A stretch of 24,862 nt of DNA from Rhodocyclaceae bacterium UBA5602 (GCA_002424865.1 DILC01000083.1:6079-30940); one strand, 5' to 3'. Shown: positions 15,080 through 24,259, numbered from the stretch's first letter. The notes: generated by a model from the letters alone, not told the origin. Made by a program: numbers and translations.

Positions 15080-16324
15080 TCAAATATCCAGCAATAGCCT
15101 TGCCGGATCTTCCAATGCCTCTTTCATCGTCACCAGCCCCAGCACCGCTTCACGGCCATCAATGATGCGGTGGTCGTAAGACATCGCCAGATAGTTGATA
15201 GGACGGATAACCACTTGTCCATTTTCAACCACAGGACGATCTTTGGTTGCATGAACGCCCAAGATGGCCGACTGTGGCGGATTGATAATCGGCGTGGACA
15301 GCATGGAGCCAAATATGCCGCCATTGGAGATGGAAAAGGTACCGCCCGTCAATTCTTCCAGCGTGAGCTTGCCATCCCTGGCTTTTTGGCCAAACTCGGC
15401 AATTTTTTTCTCGATTTGCGCCAGGCTCATTTGATCTGCATCGCGCAAGATAGGCACGACCAAACCACGCGGCGAGCCCACCGCAATGCCGATGTCAAAA
15501 TAGCCGTGATACACAATATCGTTGCCATCAATGGAGGCATTGAGCACTGGGTACTTTTTCAGTGCGGCAACGGCGGCCTTGACGAAAAACGACATGAACC
15601 CAAGTTTCACGCCATGCTCTTTCTCAAACTTCTCTTGATACTTTTTGCGCATCTCGATCACCGGCGCCATGTTGACTTCATTGAAGGTCGTCAAAATGGC
15701 ATTGGTCGCCTGGGATTGAAGCAAGCGTTCGGCCACGCGCACGCGCAAGCGCGACATCGGCACGCGCTGCTCGGGACGATTCGCGGTGATGGCGTCGGTA
15801 TTGACCGCCGTCGGCTGCGGCAAGGCCGCTGCAAAAGTCGGCGCTGGCGGTACGGCGGCTAGAGCACTGGTAGCGCCCGTGGGCGCCGCCAGCTTGGCTG
15901 TACCAGTAACATCCTCCTTGAGAATCCGCCCGCCACGGCCAGTGCCTTGAACATCGGCCGCTGTCAGGCCTTTTTCATCCATGAGCTTACGCGCCGATGG
16001 CATGGCTATGGGGGTAGCGGCTGACGCTGCGGGAGCGGGAGCAGCAGGTGCTGCGGTGGCTGTTGCCGCCGCGACACCTGCAGTTGCTTCGGTATCCAGT
16101 TGCGCAATGACTTCACCAGAAACAACCGTTTCACCATTGCCTTTAATAATCTTAACAATCACCCCGGCTGCAGGTGCGGGCAACTCCAACACCACCTTAT
16201 CGGTTTCAATGTCAATCAGGTTTTGATCGCGGCTAACGGCATCGCCTTCCTTGATGTGCCATGCGGACAGCGTTGCCTCGGCAACGGACTCGGATAACTG
16301 GGGGACTTTCACTTCAATCAGCAT
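15080..16324 (-). CDS. odhB: Dihydrolipoyllysine succinyltransferase (E2 of 2-oxoglutarate dehydrogenase)
   Basis: The protein has 414 residues (also called sucB). A single N-terminal lipoyl domain carries the lipoylation lysine Lys43 in ETDK. It is followed by an Ala/Pro-rich flexible linker (about 78-105), a peripheral subunit-binding domain (PSARKLMDEKGL...GTGRGGRILKEDV), a second linker, and the catalytic acyltransferase domain ending with His385-R-I-I-D389-G. It forms the 24-subunit core that passes succinyl groups to CoA. The catalytic domain segments match the succinyltransferase type rather than the acetyltransferase type, and odhA upstream confirms it. GAGGA precedes the ATG by 4 bases. 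It begins 24 bases after the odhA stop, so the two are co-transcribed. Confidence 0.96.
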   Translation of the reverse strand: MLIEVKVPQLSESVAEATLSAWHIKEGDAVSRDQNLIDIETDKVVLELPAPAAGVIVKIIKGNGETVVSGEVIAQLDTEATAGVAAATATAAPAAPAPAASAATPIAMPSARKLMDEKGLTAADVQGTGRGGRILKEDVTGTAKLAAPTGATSALAAVPPAPTFAAALPQPTAVNTDAITANRPEQRVPMSRLRVRVAERLLQSQATNAILTTFNEVNMAPVIEMRKKYQEKFEKEHGVKLGFMSFFVKAAVAALKKYPVLNASIDGNDIVYHGYFDIGIAVGSPRGLVVPILRDADQMSLAQIEKKIAEFGQKARDGKLTLEELTGGTFSISNGGIFGSMLSTPIINPPQSAILGVHATKDRPVVENGQVVIRPINYLAMSYDHRIIDGREAVLGLVTMKEALEDPARLLLDI

Positions 16325-16348
16325 ATTTTCCTCACGATGTACGTTTGT

Positions 16349-19195
16349 TTAGTTACTGCGAGTCTTGGATAAAGGACCAAATGCACCTTCTACCACTGCC
16401 TTTTGCTGCTCATTGTGTTTCGCGTAATAACCTGCCGCAGGGGAAGCCGAAGCCGGACGACTGACCAGGAAAAGCGCTGCCTGGTCGATCACGCTCACCA
16501 AGTGCTGGCGTGAGGCAAGCCAATACCAGCAACCTTGATTGCGCGGCTCTTCCTGACACCAAACAACCTCCTTCACCTTGGGCCATTTTTTCAGCTCTTG
16601 ATCCAGATCTTTTTCCGGGAATGGATAGGCCTGTTCCAAACGAACAATCGCCGTATGGGTGATTTTTTGTTCGCGCCGATAGGCCATCAGTTCGTAATAA
16701 ATCTTCCCTGAGCAGATCACCACGCGGGTGACCTTTTTAGGGTCCATCTCATCGGTCTCGCCGATGACGGTTTCAAACTTGCCCTTGGCCAGCTCGTCCA
16801 GCGAGGACACGGCATCCTTGTGGCGCAGCAAGGACTTTGGCGTAATGATCACCAGCGGCTTCCTTAGCTTGCGCAGCATTTGCCGGCGCAATAAGTGGAA
16901 AATTTGCGCAGGGGTCGTCGGGATACAGACTTGCCAGTTGTTTTCCGCGGACAGCGACATAAAGCGCTCAATCCGTGCGGAAGAATGCTCCGGCCCTTGT
17001 CCTTCATAGCCATGGGGCAACATGAGCGTCAAGCCGGATAAGCGCCCCCACTTGGCCTCGCCCGATGAAATGAATTGGTCAATAACAACTTGGGCACCAT
17101 TGGCGAAGTCACCAAACTGGCCCTCCCAGACAACCAATTCGTTCGGCTCCGCAGTGGAATAGCCGTAATCAAACGCCATCACGCCTTCTTCTGACAGCAC
17201 GGAATCAATCACCACGAATGGCGACTGTTTCTCATTCAGGTTTTGTAGCGGCATGTAAGTGCCATGGTCCCATTTTTCACGATTCTGGTCATGCAGCACG
17301 GCATGGCGATGGAAAAAGGTGCCACGTCCGCTATCCTCACCCGAAATCCGCACGCCAAAACCCTGCATGAGCAAAGTTGCATAGGCCAGATTTTCTGCCA
17401 TGCCCCAGTCCAGCGGCAGATTGCCTTCGCCCATCGAACGGCGGTCATCAATGATCTTTTGCACCCGTGAGTGCAAGGTGAAATTCGCGGGGATAGTGGT
17501 GATTTGTTGCGCCAGATTTTTCAAGTCAGCCATCGGCACGGTGGTATTGCATTTATCCGTATAAGGCTGGCCCATAAAGGGCGTCCAATCAATCAAATAC
17601 TTGTGCGCATAATTTTCCAGCACGGGGTTATAAAGCAGCTCGCCGCGATCAAGCGCAGCGCGATAATCCGCAATGACCTGCTCTGGCTCTTCCTTGGCGC
17701 AAATGCCTTGGGCAACCAGCTTTTCAGCATACAGATGGCGTGTCCCCGGATGCTGACTCACTTTTTTGTACATCAGCGGCTGGGTGACCATGGGCTCATC
17801 TTGCTCATTGTGGCCCAGCTTTCTGAAGCACACCAGATCAATCACCACATCGCGCTTGAATTCCTGCCGGTATTCCATCGCCAGTTTGGTGACAAAAGCG
17901 ACCGCCTCCGGGTCATCTCCATTGACGTGGAAAATCGGCGCTTCGATCATTTTGAAAATATCGGTGCAATAGAGCGATGAGCGATAGTCGCGAATATCAG
18001 ATGTCGTAAATCCAATCTGGTTATTCACCACAATGTGCACAGTGCCCCCCGTACCATAACCACGGGTTGCGGAAAAGTTCAGGATTTCCTGGTTAACCCC
18101 CTGACCCGCCACGGCAGCATCGCCATGGATCAGCAGGGGCAATACTTGCGCTCCCGTTTTATCACCGCGACGGCGCTGCCGCGCATAAACCGAGCCTTCT
18201 ACCACTGGATTCACAATTTCAAGATGGGAAGGATTAAATGCCAAACTAAGATGAACCGGACCGCCTGGCGTTGCCACATCGGAAGAAAAACCCATGTGGT
18301 ACTTGACGTCGCCCGCGGATAGGTCAGATGCCTTTTTGCCTTCAAACTCATCAAACAGCATCTTGGGCGATTTACCCAAAGTATTCACCAGCACATTGAG
18401 ACGGCCACGGTGTGCCATGCCAATCACGATCTCCTGGACACCCAGGCTGCCTGCCACGCGGATAAGTTCGTCCATGGCCAGGATGGTGGACTCGCCGCCT
18501 TCCAGTGAAAAGCGCTTTTGCCCCACATACCGCGTGTGCAAATAACGCTCTAAGGTTTCTGCAGCCGTGATCCGCTCAAGAAAGCGCTTTTTCTCTTCTA
18601 CGCTGTGTGACGGTTTTGCCCGAACGGGCTCAAGACGCGCCTGTATCCAGCGTTTTTGCTGAATATCCGCCATATACATGTATTCAGAGCCTATCGTACC
18701 GCAATAGGTCTCGCGCAAGGCTTCCAGAATCTCGCGCAAGGTTGCCGTATCTGGCAAGGCCGCAAATGAGCCTGTTTGAAAGCTCTGCCCCAGATCCGCC
18801 TCGGTAAAACCATAATGTGAAGGTTCGAGTTCAACAATAACAGGCCGTTCGCTGCGCTTGAGCGGATCGATCTGCGCCCAGCGGTTACCCAGAAAACGGT
18901 AAGCATTGATCATTTGTAACACTTTGACCTGCTTATCCTCCACACCAACGGCACGTCCAGGCGACTGCAGCAGCCCTTCTTTTGCCCGCTGGGCAAAAGA
19001 AGCAATCACTGGAAAATGCGCAACATCCGGCCCGGTATAGTTACCCGCGCCAGGCAGAATGGATAACTTGTCAAAGTAATCCCGCCATGCCGGATCGACC
19101 GACGCTGGGTTAGCAAGGTAAGCGTCATACAACTCTTCGATATAAGGCGTATTAGAACCGAATAAATAAGAATTGGACAGCATCTGCTTCATCAT
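16349..19195 (-). CDS. odhA: 2-oxoglutarate dehydrogenase E1 component
   Basis: This 948-residue thiamine-diphosphate enzyme (also called sucA) oxidatively decarboxylates 2-oxoglutarate and loads the succinyl group onto E2. Visible features are the N-terminal E2-interaction segment (NSYLFGSNTPYIEELYDAYL), the active-site region GMAHRGRLNVL, the ThDP/Mg region HGDAAVAGQGVNQE followed by VVNNQIGFTT, and the pyrimidine-side domain from about residue 600 (LPLDWGMAENLAYATLL, and LMLPHGYEGQGPEHSSARIERF). The length is normal for the family (E. coli 933). The start at 19195 has AAGGTG five bases upstream; an adjacent ATG one codon later is equally possible. It follows gltA with a 60-base gap holding an AT-rich palindrome. 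Confidence 0.96.
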   Translation of the reverse strand: MMKQMLSNSYLFGSNTPYIEELYDAYLANPASVDPAWRDYFDKLSILPGAGNYTGPDVAHFPVIASFAQRAKEGLLQSPGRAVGVEDKQVKVLQMINAYRFLGNRWAQIDPLKRSERPVIVELEPSHYGFTEADLGQSFQTGSFAALPDTATLREILEALRETYCGTIGSEYMYMADIQQKRWIQARLEPVRAKPSHSVEEKKRFLERITAAETLERYLHTRYVGQKRFSLEGGESTILAMDELIRVAGSLGVQEIVIGMAHRGRLNVLVNTLGKSPKMLFDEFEGKKASDLSAGDVKYHMGFSSDVATPGGPVHLSLAFNPSHLEIVNPVVEGSVYARQRRRGDKTGAQVLPLLIHGDAAVAGQGVNQEILNFSATRGYGTGGTVHIVVNNQIGFTTSDIRDYRSSLYCTDIFKMIEAPIFHVNGDDPEAVAFVTKLAMEYRQEFKRDVVIDLVCFRKLGHNEQDEPMVTQPLMYKKVSQHPGTRHLYAEKLVAQGICAKEEPEQVIADYRAALDRGELLYNPVLENYAHKYLIDWTPFMGQPYTDKCNTTVPMADLKNLAQQITTIPANFTLHSRVQKIIDDRRSMGEGNLPLDWGMAENLAYATLLMQGFGVRISGEDSGRGTFFHRHAVLHDQNREKWDHGTYMPLQNLNEKQSPFVVIDSVLSEEGVMAFDYGYSTAEPNELVVWEGQFGDFANGAQVVIDQFISSGEAKWGRLSGLTLMLPHGYEGQGPEHSSARIERFMSLSAENNWQVCIPTTPAQIFHLLRRQMLRKLRKPLVIITPKSLLRHKDAVSSLDELAKGKFETVIGETDEMDPKKVTRVVICSGKIYYELMAYRREQKITHTAIVRLEQAYPFPEKDLDQELKKWPKVKEVVWCQEEPRNQGCWYWLASRQHLVSVIDQAALFLVSRPASASPAAGYYAKHNEQQKAVVEGAFGPLSKTRSN

Positions 19196-19224
19196 GGCAT
19201 CACCTTCTTCGTTGTTGCGCTATG

Positions 19225-19238
19225 TTATTAATTAATAA
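19225..19238. promoter_or_regulatory. 14-bp perfect AT palindrome between gltA and odhA
   Basis: TTATTAATTAATAA is its own reverse complement and stands out against GC-richer surroundings. On the minus strand a loose promoter-like pair, TTGGTT and TAACAT 16 bases apart, spans it. It could be an operator or part of an internal promoter for odhA-odhB-lpdA. Its role is unproven. Confidence 0.35.
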
Positions 19239-19255
19239 TTCAAAACCAACGCCAC

Positions 19256-20548
19256 TCAACGTGCCGTCATGGAGGGCACATCGCGGCGAGCCGCACCAGT
19301 ATACAGCTGGCGCGGACGGCCGATCTTGTACTCCGGATCAGTAATCATTTCTTCCCATTGCGTCATCCAGCCAACCGTGCGTGCCAGGGCAAAAATACAG
19401 GTAAACATGGAGGTTGGGATACCCAAGGCCTTTTGCACGATACCGGAGTAAAAGTCGACATTGGGATAAAGCTTCTTGCTCACAAAATACTCATCTTCCA
19501 AGGCGATTTTCTCCAAGGCTTTGGCGAGCTTGAACAAGCGATCATTCTCCAAGCCCAGTTCGGTCAAGACTTCCGAGCAGACCTTGCTCATCAGTTTGGC
19601 GCGCGGATCGAAGTTTTTATACACGCGGTGGCCAAAGCCCATGAGCTTGAAGCTGTCATTCTTGTCTTTAGCGCGGTCAATGTATTCGCCGACACGCGAT
19701 ACATCGCCAATTTCCTCGAGCATTTGCAGGCAGGCTTCGTTTGCACCGCCGTGTGCCGGACCCCACAGGCAAGCAATACCCGCAGAAATACAGGCAAACG
19801 GATTGGCGCCGGAAGAACCCGCCAGGCGTACGGTTGACGTTGACGCGTTTTGCTCGTGATCCGCATGCAAAGTGAAAATCACGTCCAGTGCGCGCACTAA
19901 CACCGGGTTAGGCTTGTACTCTTCAGCCGGCGTGCCAAACATCATGTGCATGAAATTGGCCGTGTAATCAAGATCATTGCGCGGATGCATGAATGGCTGG
20001 CCAATGCTGTATTTGTAGGTCATCGCCACAATGGTCGGCATTTTGGCGATCAGGCGGTTAAACGATATGTTGCGATGCTCGGCATCCGAAAAGTCATGCG
20101 CATCGTGATAGAACGCCGCCAATGCACCGACAACGCCAACCATCACCGCCATCGGATGCGCATCACGCCGGAAGCCTTGATAAAACTTCACCAGTTGCTC
20201 ATGCACCATGGTGTGGCGCTTGATGGTTCCCTCGAATTTTTCCTTTTGTCCGCCATTGGGCAGTTCGCCGTTTTTCAGCAGGTAGGCAACTTCCAGAAAG
20301 TTACATTGCTCCGCGAGTTGCTCGATAGGGTAACCGCGGTACAGCAACTCACCCTTGTCACCATCAATATAGGTGACTTTCGATTGGCAACTTGCGGTAG
20401 ACAAAAAACCTGGGTCATAGGTAAACAAACCCGTTTTTGCGCCCATTGTCCGAATATCCACGACATCATTCCCGTGTGTACCCGACATCACTGGAAACTC
20501 AACACTCTTGCCATCAATAGCAAAATTTGCGGTACGGTTTGTACTCAT
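19256..20548 (-). CDS. gltA: Citrate synthase (type II)
   Basis: The protein has 430 residues and condenses oxaloacetate with acetyl-CoA. The three catalytic residues are visible: His266 in GPAHGGANE, His307 in GFGHRVYKNFDPR and Asp365 in YPNVDFYSG. The N-terminal domain and length match the hexameric Gram-negative type II enzyme, which is typically inhibited allosterically by NADH. AGGG sits 7 bases before the ATG. The gene lies 66 bases after sdhE and 60 before odhA in the same direction, placing carbon entry into the cycle inside the sdh-odh cluster. The AT-richer gap upstream could hold an internal promoter, but I see no clear hexamers. Confidence 0.97.
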   Translation of the reverse strand: MSTNRTANFAIDGKSVEFPVMSGTHGNDVVDIRTMGAKTGLFTYDPGFLSTASCQSKVTYIDGDKGELLYRGYPIEQLAEQCNFLEVAYLLKNGELPNGGQKEKFEGTIKRHTMVHEQLVKFYQGFRRDAHPMAVMVGVVGALAAFYHDAHDFSDAEHRNISFNRLIAKMPTIVAMTYKYSIGQPFMHPRNDLDYTANFMHMMFGTPAEEYKPNPVLVRALDVIFTLHADHEQNASTSTVRLAGSSGANPFACISAGIACLWGPAHGGANEACLQMLEEIGDVSRVGEYIDRAKDKNDSFKLMGFGHRVYKNFDPRAKLMSKVCSEVLTELGLENDRLFKLAKALEKIALEDEYFVSKKLYPNVDFYSGIVQKALGIPTSMFTCIFALARTVGWMTQWEEMITDPEYKIGRPRQLYTGAARRDVPSMTAR

Positions 20549-20614
20549 GATCAGACCCTTTATGAAACTACCATTGAAGTTAAAAATTACAAGCTGGTTT
20601 TACCGTAACAAACA

Positions 20615-20863
20615 TCACGCTTGACGTATACGTGCAACCATCTGCTCTAATTGCTTACTATCACTCGCTTTTGTACCACTGACTAATGCCCACAAATCGT
20701 AATCATCGAGCGCTAACAACTGCTGCAACCCTGTTTCATCCTCTACGCTCACCAGCTCGCCCTCACGCAACCAGAACCGCTCAAGCAGCAAATCCAGCTC
20801 GAGCAACGCTCGCCGTGATTGCCAGCGCAAACGATTCAGGCGGGTGTGCCGATCTTCAGTCAT
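20615..20863 (-). CDS. sdhE: Succinate dehydrogenase assembly/flavinylation factor SdhE
   Basis: This small 82-residue helical protein lies 15 bases after sdhB. SdhE (YgfY, mitochondrial Sdh5/SDHAF2) binds SdhA and promotes covalent attachment of FAD. The N-terminal region RLRWQSRRALLELDLLLERF aligns with the family's RGxxE signature, and the C-terminal part with DDYDLWALVSG is also typical. At the signature the sequence reads R18-A19-L-L-E22, so the usual Gly is Ala. That Gly is reported as functionally important in the enterobacterial protein. Size, position and flanking residues leave little doubt about identity, and Ala may be tolerated in this lineage. Confidence 0.92.
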   Translation of the reverse strand: MTEDRHTRLNRLRWQSRRALLELDLLLERFWLREGELVSVEDETGLQQLLALDDYDLWALVSGTKASDSKQLEQMVARIRQA

Positions 20864-20878
20864 GGCTGGATTGAAAAC

Positions 20879-21607
20879 TTAAACTGCACGCTGGACCATC
20901 ATTTCTTTAATCTTGCCAATAGCCTTGGTTGGATTAAGGTTTTTTGGGCAAACATCCACACAATTCATGATGGTATGGCATCTGAACAGGCGATAGGGAT
21001 CTTCCAGGTTATCCAGGCGCTCGTTGGTTGCCTGATCGCGTGAATCCGCAATAAAACGATACGCGGCCAACAAACCAGCCGGGCCGACGAACTTGTCCGG
21101 ATTCCACCAGAATGAAGGGCATGCCGTTGTGCAGCAAGCGCACAAAATACATTCGTAAAGCCCGTTCAGGTCTTCACGCTCTTCTGGCGACTGCAAACGC
21201 TCACGCTCAGGCACCGGCTCATCGTTCACCAGATAGGGCTTGATTGACAAGTATTGCTTGAAAAACTGCGTCATATCGACGATCAAATCACGCACGACAG
21301 GCAAGCCGGGCAAAGGGCGCAAGACGATCGGCTTGCCTTCCGGGAACGCCGCCAAATCGGTAAGGCACGCCAAGCCATTCTTGCCGTTGATGTTCATCGC
21401 ATCCGATCCGCACACCCCTTCACGGCACGAACGGCGGAAAGAGAGCGAATCATCCTTGGCTTTCAACTTGACCATGGCATCGAGCAGTTTTTTATCCATC
21501 GGATCGCACTCGACAGAAATATCCTGCATGTAAGGCTTGGCATCTTTATCCGGATCGTAACGATAGATTTTGAAGTGATACGTCCGCATAGTCAGTGGGG
21601 CATTCAT
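20879..21607 (-). CDS. sdhB: Succinate dehydrogenase iron-sulfur subunit
   Basis: This 242-residue subunit wires electrons from SdhA to the membrane quinone site. The [2Fe-2S] ligands are Cys61, Cys66, Asp69 and Cys81 (C-x4-C-x2-D...C, with the Asp as in E. coli). The [4Fe-4S] motif is CILCACCTTACP, and the [3Fe-4S] motif includes CHTIMNC and VDVCPK. I chose the ATG at 21607, which has AAGGA 7 bases upstream and lies 16 bases after the sdhA stop. The longer frame would overlap sdhA by 35 bases. It is part of the sdhCDAB-sdhE operon and acts on the cytoplasmic face of the inner membrane. Confidence 0.97.
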   Translation of the reverse strand: MNAPLTMRTYHFKIYRYDPDKDAKPYMQDISVECDPMDKKLLDAMVKLKAKDDSLSFRRSCREGVCGSDAMNINGKNGLACLTDLAAFPEGKPIVLRPLPGLPVVRDLIVDMTQFFKQYLSIKPYLVNDEPVPERERLQSPEEREDLNGLYECILCACCTTACPSFWWNPDKFVGPAGLLAAYRFIADSRDQATNERLDNLEDPYRLFRCHTIMNCVDVCPKNLNPTKAIGKIKEMMVQRAV

Positions 21608-21623
21608 GTGTCTATCCTTATTC

Positions 21624-23411
21624 TTAGTAGGTACGCTTTTTGAGTGCGATGCTATCAACGGTCAGTGGTTTCATTTGCACCGGCTTGTATTCAAGACGGT
21701 TACCCTCACGATGCCACAAGGTGTGTTTCAGCCAATTCGCATCATCACGACCATCCGGGGTGAGTTCCGTGTCATGGGCATCATCCCGCACATGCGCCCC
21801 GCGCGACTCTTTACGGGCTTCGGCCGACACCATCGTCGCTTTTGCCACCTCGATGAGGTTATCCAGCTCCAGCGCTTCGATACGCGCCGTATTGAAGACC
21901 TTGGACTTATCCTTGATCTCAGTCTGGGCAACTTGCTCAGCCACTTCGAGAATCTTTTCCACACCCTCCTTGAGCAAATGACCAAAGCGGAAAACGCCAG
22001 CATGCTTTTGCATTGTGCGTTGCATTACCGCACGCGTCTCATGCACGTTTGCGCCATTCTTTTGATTATTCAAGCGCTCAACCCGCGCCAGCGATTTATC
22101 AATCACATCCAGCGGCAAGGGCTTGTGCGCCCTCACATTTTCACGGATGGATGCCACTGCAGCTTCACCAGACGACTTACCAAACACCAGCAAGTCCAGC
22201 AAAGAATTCGTTCCCAGGCGGTTTGCGCCATGAACCGAAGCACATGCGCACTCGCCGGCCGCATAAAAGCCTGGCACAGGTACGGATACATCATTACCCT
22301 GCGAGACAACAACCTGACCATAACGGTTGGTGGGAATGCCCCCCATTTGGTAATGGCATGTCGGCACAACCGGCAGATACTCTTTCAAGCAATCGACACC
22401 CGCAAATTGAAGGCCAATCTCATGGATGCTGGGCAAGCGCTTGAGAATCACTTCGGGGTCAAGGTGCGTTAAATCAAGATACACGTAATCCTTGTAAGGA
22501 CCCGCACCGCGACCCTCGTTGATCTCGGTCAGCATGGAGCGGGAGACCACGTCGCGCGAGGCCAGATCTTTTGCATTCGGCGCATAGCGCTCCATGAACC
22601 GTTCGCCATCGGCATTCCGCAAAATGCCGCCTTCACCGCGCACGCCTTCCGTAATCAACACACCCGCGCCCGCCACACCTGTCGGGTGGAATTGCCAGAA
22701 CTCCATGTCTTCCAGTGGAATGCCTGCACGGGCGGCCATACCCAGGCCATCGCCGGTATTGATGAAAGCGTTGGTTGAAGAATGGTAAACCCGGCCTGCG
22801 CCACCTGTGGCAAAAATGGTCGCCTTGGCATGAAAGGCCACAATTTCACTGGTTTCCATATCCATGGCAACGACCCCCAGCACTTCGCCTTCGGCATCGC
22901 GAATCAAATCCAGTGCCTGCCACTCGACAAAAAACTGCGTATTGACCTTGACATTGCGCTGATACAGGGCGTGAAGCATGGCATGTCCTGTGCGGTCAGC
23001 CGCAGCGCATGAACGGCGCACAGGCTTTTCGCCAAAGTTGGACATATGCCCGCCAAAGGGCCGCTGATAAATCTTGCCGTTATCAACGCGGTCAAATGGC
23101 ATGCCGTAGTGCTCAAGCTCAACCACCGCCTGGTTGGCCTGGCGGCACATGAACTCAATCGCATCCTGGTCGCCCAGCCAGTCCGACCCCTTGACGGTGT
23201 CATACATATGCCAGTGCCAGTTATCTTCTTCCGAATTACCCAAGGAAGCCGCCACCCCCCCTTGCGCCGCAACAGTATGCGAACGCGTGGGAAATACCTT
23301 AGTCAGCACAGCTGTCTTCAAGCCAGACTCGGAGAGCTGCAGCGCAGCGCGCAAGCCAGCGCCACCCGCGCCGACAACAACAGCATCAAATTTACGAATG
23401 GTATAAGTCAC
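21624..23411 (-). CDS. sdhA: Succinate dehydrogenase flavoprotein subunit
   Basis: This 595-residue catalytic subunit oxidises succinate to fumarate. It shows the N-terminal FAD motif G14-A-G-G-A-G, the covalent FAD attachment His45 in RSHTVAAQGG (the same number as in E. coli), and the active-site segments FHPTG and GANRLGTNSLLDLLVFG. I place the start at the GTG at 23411. It has GGAGG 8 bases upstream, lies 2 bases after the sdhD stop, and gives the usual T-Y-T-I-R-K-F-D N-terminus. An in-frame ATG 14 codons upstream would overlap sdhD and has no such site. It needs SdhE for flavinylation and pairs with SdhB on the inner membrane. Confidence 0.97.
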   Translation of the reverse strand: MTYTIRKFDAVVVGAGGAGLRAALQLSESGLKTAVLTKVFPTRSHTVAAQGGVAASLGNSEEDNWHWHMYDTVKGSDWLGDQDAIEFMCRQANQAVVELEHYGMPFDRVDNGKIYQRPFGGHMSNFGEKPVRRSCAAADRTGHAMLHALYQRNVKVNTQFFVEWQALDLIRDAEGEVLGVVAMDMETSEIVAFHAKATIFATGGAGRVYHSSTNAFINTGDGLGMAARAGIPLEDMEFWQFHPTGVAGAGVLITEGVRGEGGILRNADGERFMERYAPNAKDLASRDVVSRSMLTEINEGRGAGPYKDYVYLDLTHLDPEVILKRLPSIHEIGLQFAGVDCLKEYLPVVPTCHYQMGGIPTNRYGQVVVSQGNDVSVPVPGFYAAGECACASVHGANRLGTNSLLDLLVFGKSSGEAAVASIRENVRAHKPLPLDVIDKSLARVERLNNQKNGANVHETRAVMQRTMQKHAGVFRFGHLLKEGVEKILEVAEQVAQTEIKDKSKVFNTARIEALELDNLIEVAKATMVSAEARKESRGAHVRDDAHDTELTPDGRDDANWLKHTLWHREGNRLEYKPVQMKPLTVDSIALKKRTY

Positions 23412-23413
23412 TC

Positions 23414-23758
23414 TTACAGCCTCCAGATAATCTGAATTGCCCAGCCTGCGCAACCAATGAGCATCAGCAATGTCAGCACATGCAACACGATACGCACACT
23501 GGTTTGCTTGATGTAATCCATCCAGATGTCACGCACCCCAACCCAGGCGTGGTAGCCCAGGCTCAAGATAAACAAGAAACTAATCACCCGCACCAGACCG
23601 CCGCGCATGAAAGCCAGCCATGCCTCGTGCGAACTGGCAGCGCCACACAAAACTGCCACAAATATAACCACAGCATAAATGGCCATCAGCACAGCGGTAA
23701 TCCGCTGCGCCATCCAGTCTTTTAGCCCGTAATGAGCGCCTACGACCATACGTCCCAT
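23414..23758 (-). CDS. sdhD: Succinate dehydrogenase membrane anchor subunit
   Basis: This is a 114-residue protein with three hydrophobic helices (about 18-40, 52-75 and 88-112). H70 in LGYHAWVG corresponds to the haem b ligand His71 of E. coli SdhD, and D81-Y82 to its Asp82-Tyr83 at the quinone site. The ATG at 23758 lies one base after the sdhC stop with GGAG 9 bases upstream, and gives the numbering that matches E. coli. A longer frame from 23788 would overlap sdhC by 29 bases and is less likely. With SdhC it holds haem b and the ubiquinone site in the inner membrane. Confidence 0.93.
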   Translation of the reverse strand: MGRMVVGAHYGLKDWMAQRITAVLMAIYAVVIFVAVLCGAASSHEAWLAFMRGGLVRVISFLFILSLGYHAWVGVRDIWMDYIKQTSVRIVLHVLTLLMLIGCAGWAIQIIWRL

Positions 23759-23759
23759 C

Positions 23760-24164
23760 TTAATAAGCTCCAAAAAGTTTGAGGCCAAACACCAAAGTCA
23801 GCACCCAGCTCACCACCATCACCGCCATAGCGGATGACCGCGCTTGTGCCTTTTCAACACCCACGTGAATATCAATCAGCAGGATGCGCAGCCCCATGCA
23901 AAAATGATGCAAAAAAGCCCAGATCAAACCCAGCAGCACCAGACGCACCAGCACGTTACCGGTGATGCCATTAAACAAAGCCACACCTTCTGGCGTTGTC
24001 GATAGCGACAACTGCAACAGCCATATCAGCAGCGGCAACATCAAAAACATGCCTGCACCACTGACGCGGTGCAGAATGGACGCGTAGCCCGATATGGGCA
24101 AACGAATGGCAGCCAGGTCCAGAAACTTTGGCCGCGGCTTCCTTGGTTGATTCATTGATGACAT
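23760..24164 (-). CDS. sdhC: Succinate dehydrogenase cytochrome b556 subunit
   Basis: This 134-residue membrane subunit has three hydrophobic helices. The family signature S29-I-L-H-R33-V-S-G marks the ubiquinone-site Ser and Arg (E. coli Ser27, Arg31). His87 in LHHFCMGLR is the probable axial haem b ligand (E. coli His84). The start at 24164 has AGGGG about 10 bases upstream; a TTG three codons earlier is too close to that site, and an ATG three codons later is possible. It is the first structural gene of the TCA operon. The 95 bases upstream to the GntR stop should hold the operon promoter, but I see no confident -35/-10 pair there. Confidence 0.94.
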   Translation of the reverse strand: MSSMNQPRKPRPKFLDLAAIRLPISGYASILHRVSGAGMFLMLPLLIWLLQLSLSTTPEGVALFNGITGNVLVRLVLLGLIWAFLHHFCMGLRILLIDIHVGVEKAQARSSAMAVMVVSWVLTLVFGLKLFGAY

Positions 24165-24259
24165 ACGATGCAATCCCCTTTCTATATTCCAAATACTTCA
24201 AAACATCCTAGCGCAAGGCTAGCCTGACTACCTTCTGGCCATCACAGCCCATACACCAC

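Noticed and set aside
15170..15862. 230-codon open frame on the plus strand
   Set aside because: It is antisense to odhB and His/Arg-rich with no recognisable domain; the coding strand is certain.
21606..22472. 288-codon open frame on the plus strand
   Set aside because: It lies entirely antisense to sdhA and sdhB, has a composition typical of a shadow frame (many His, Arg and Cys), and no family features.
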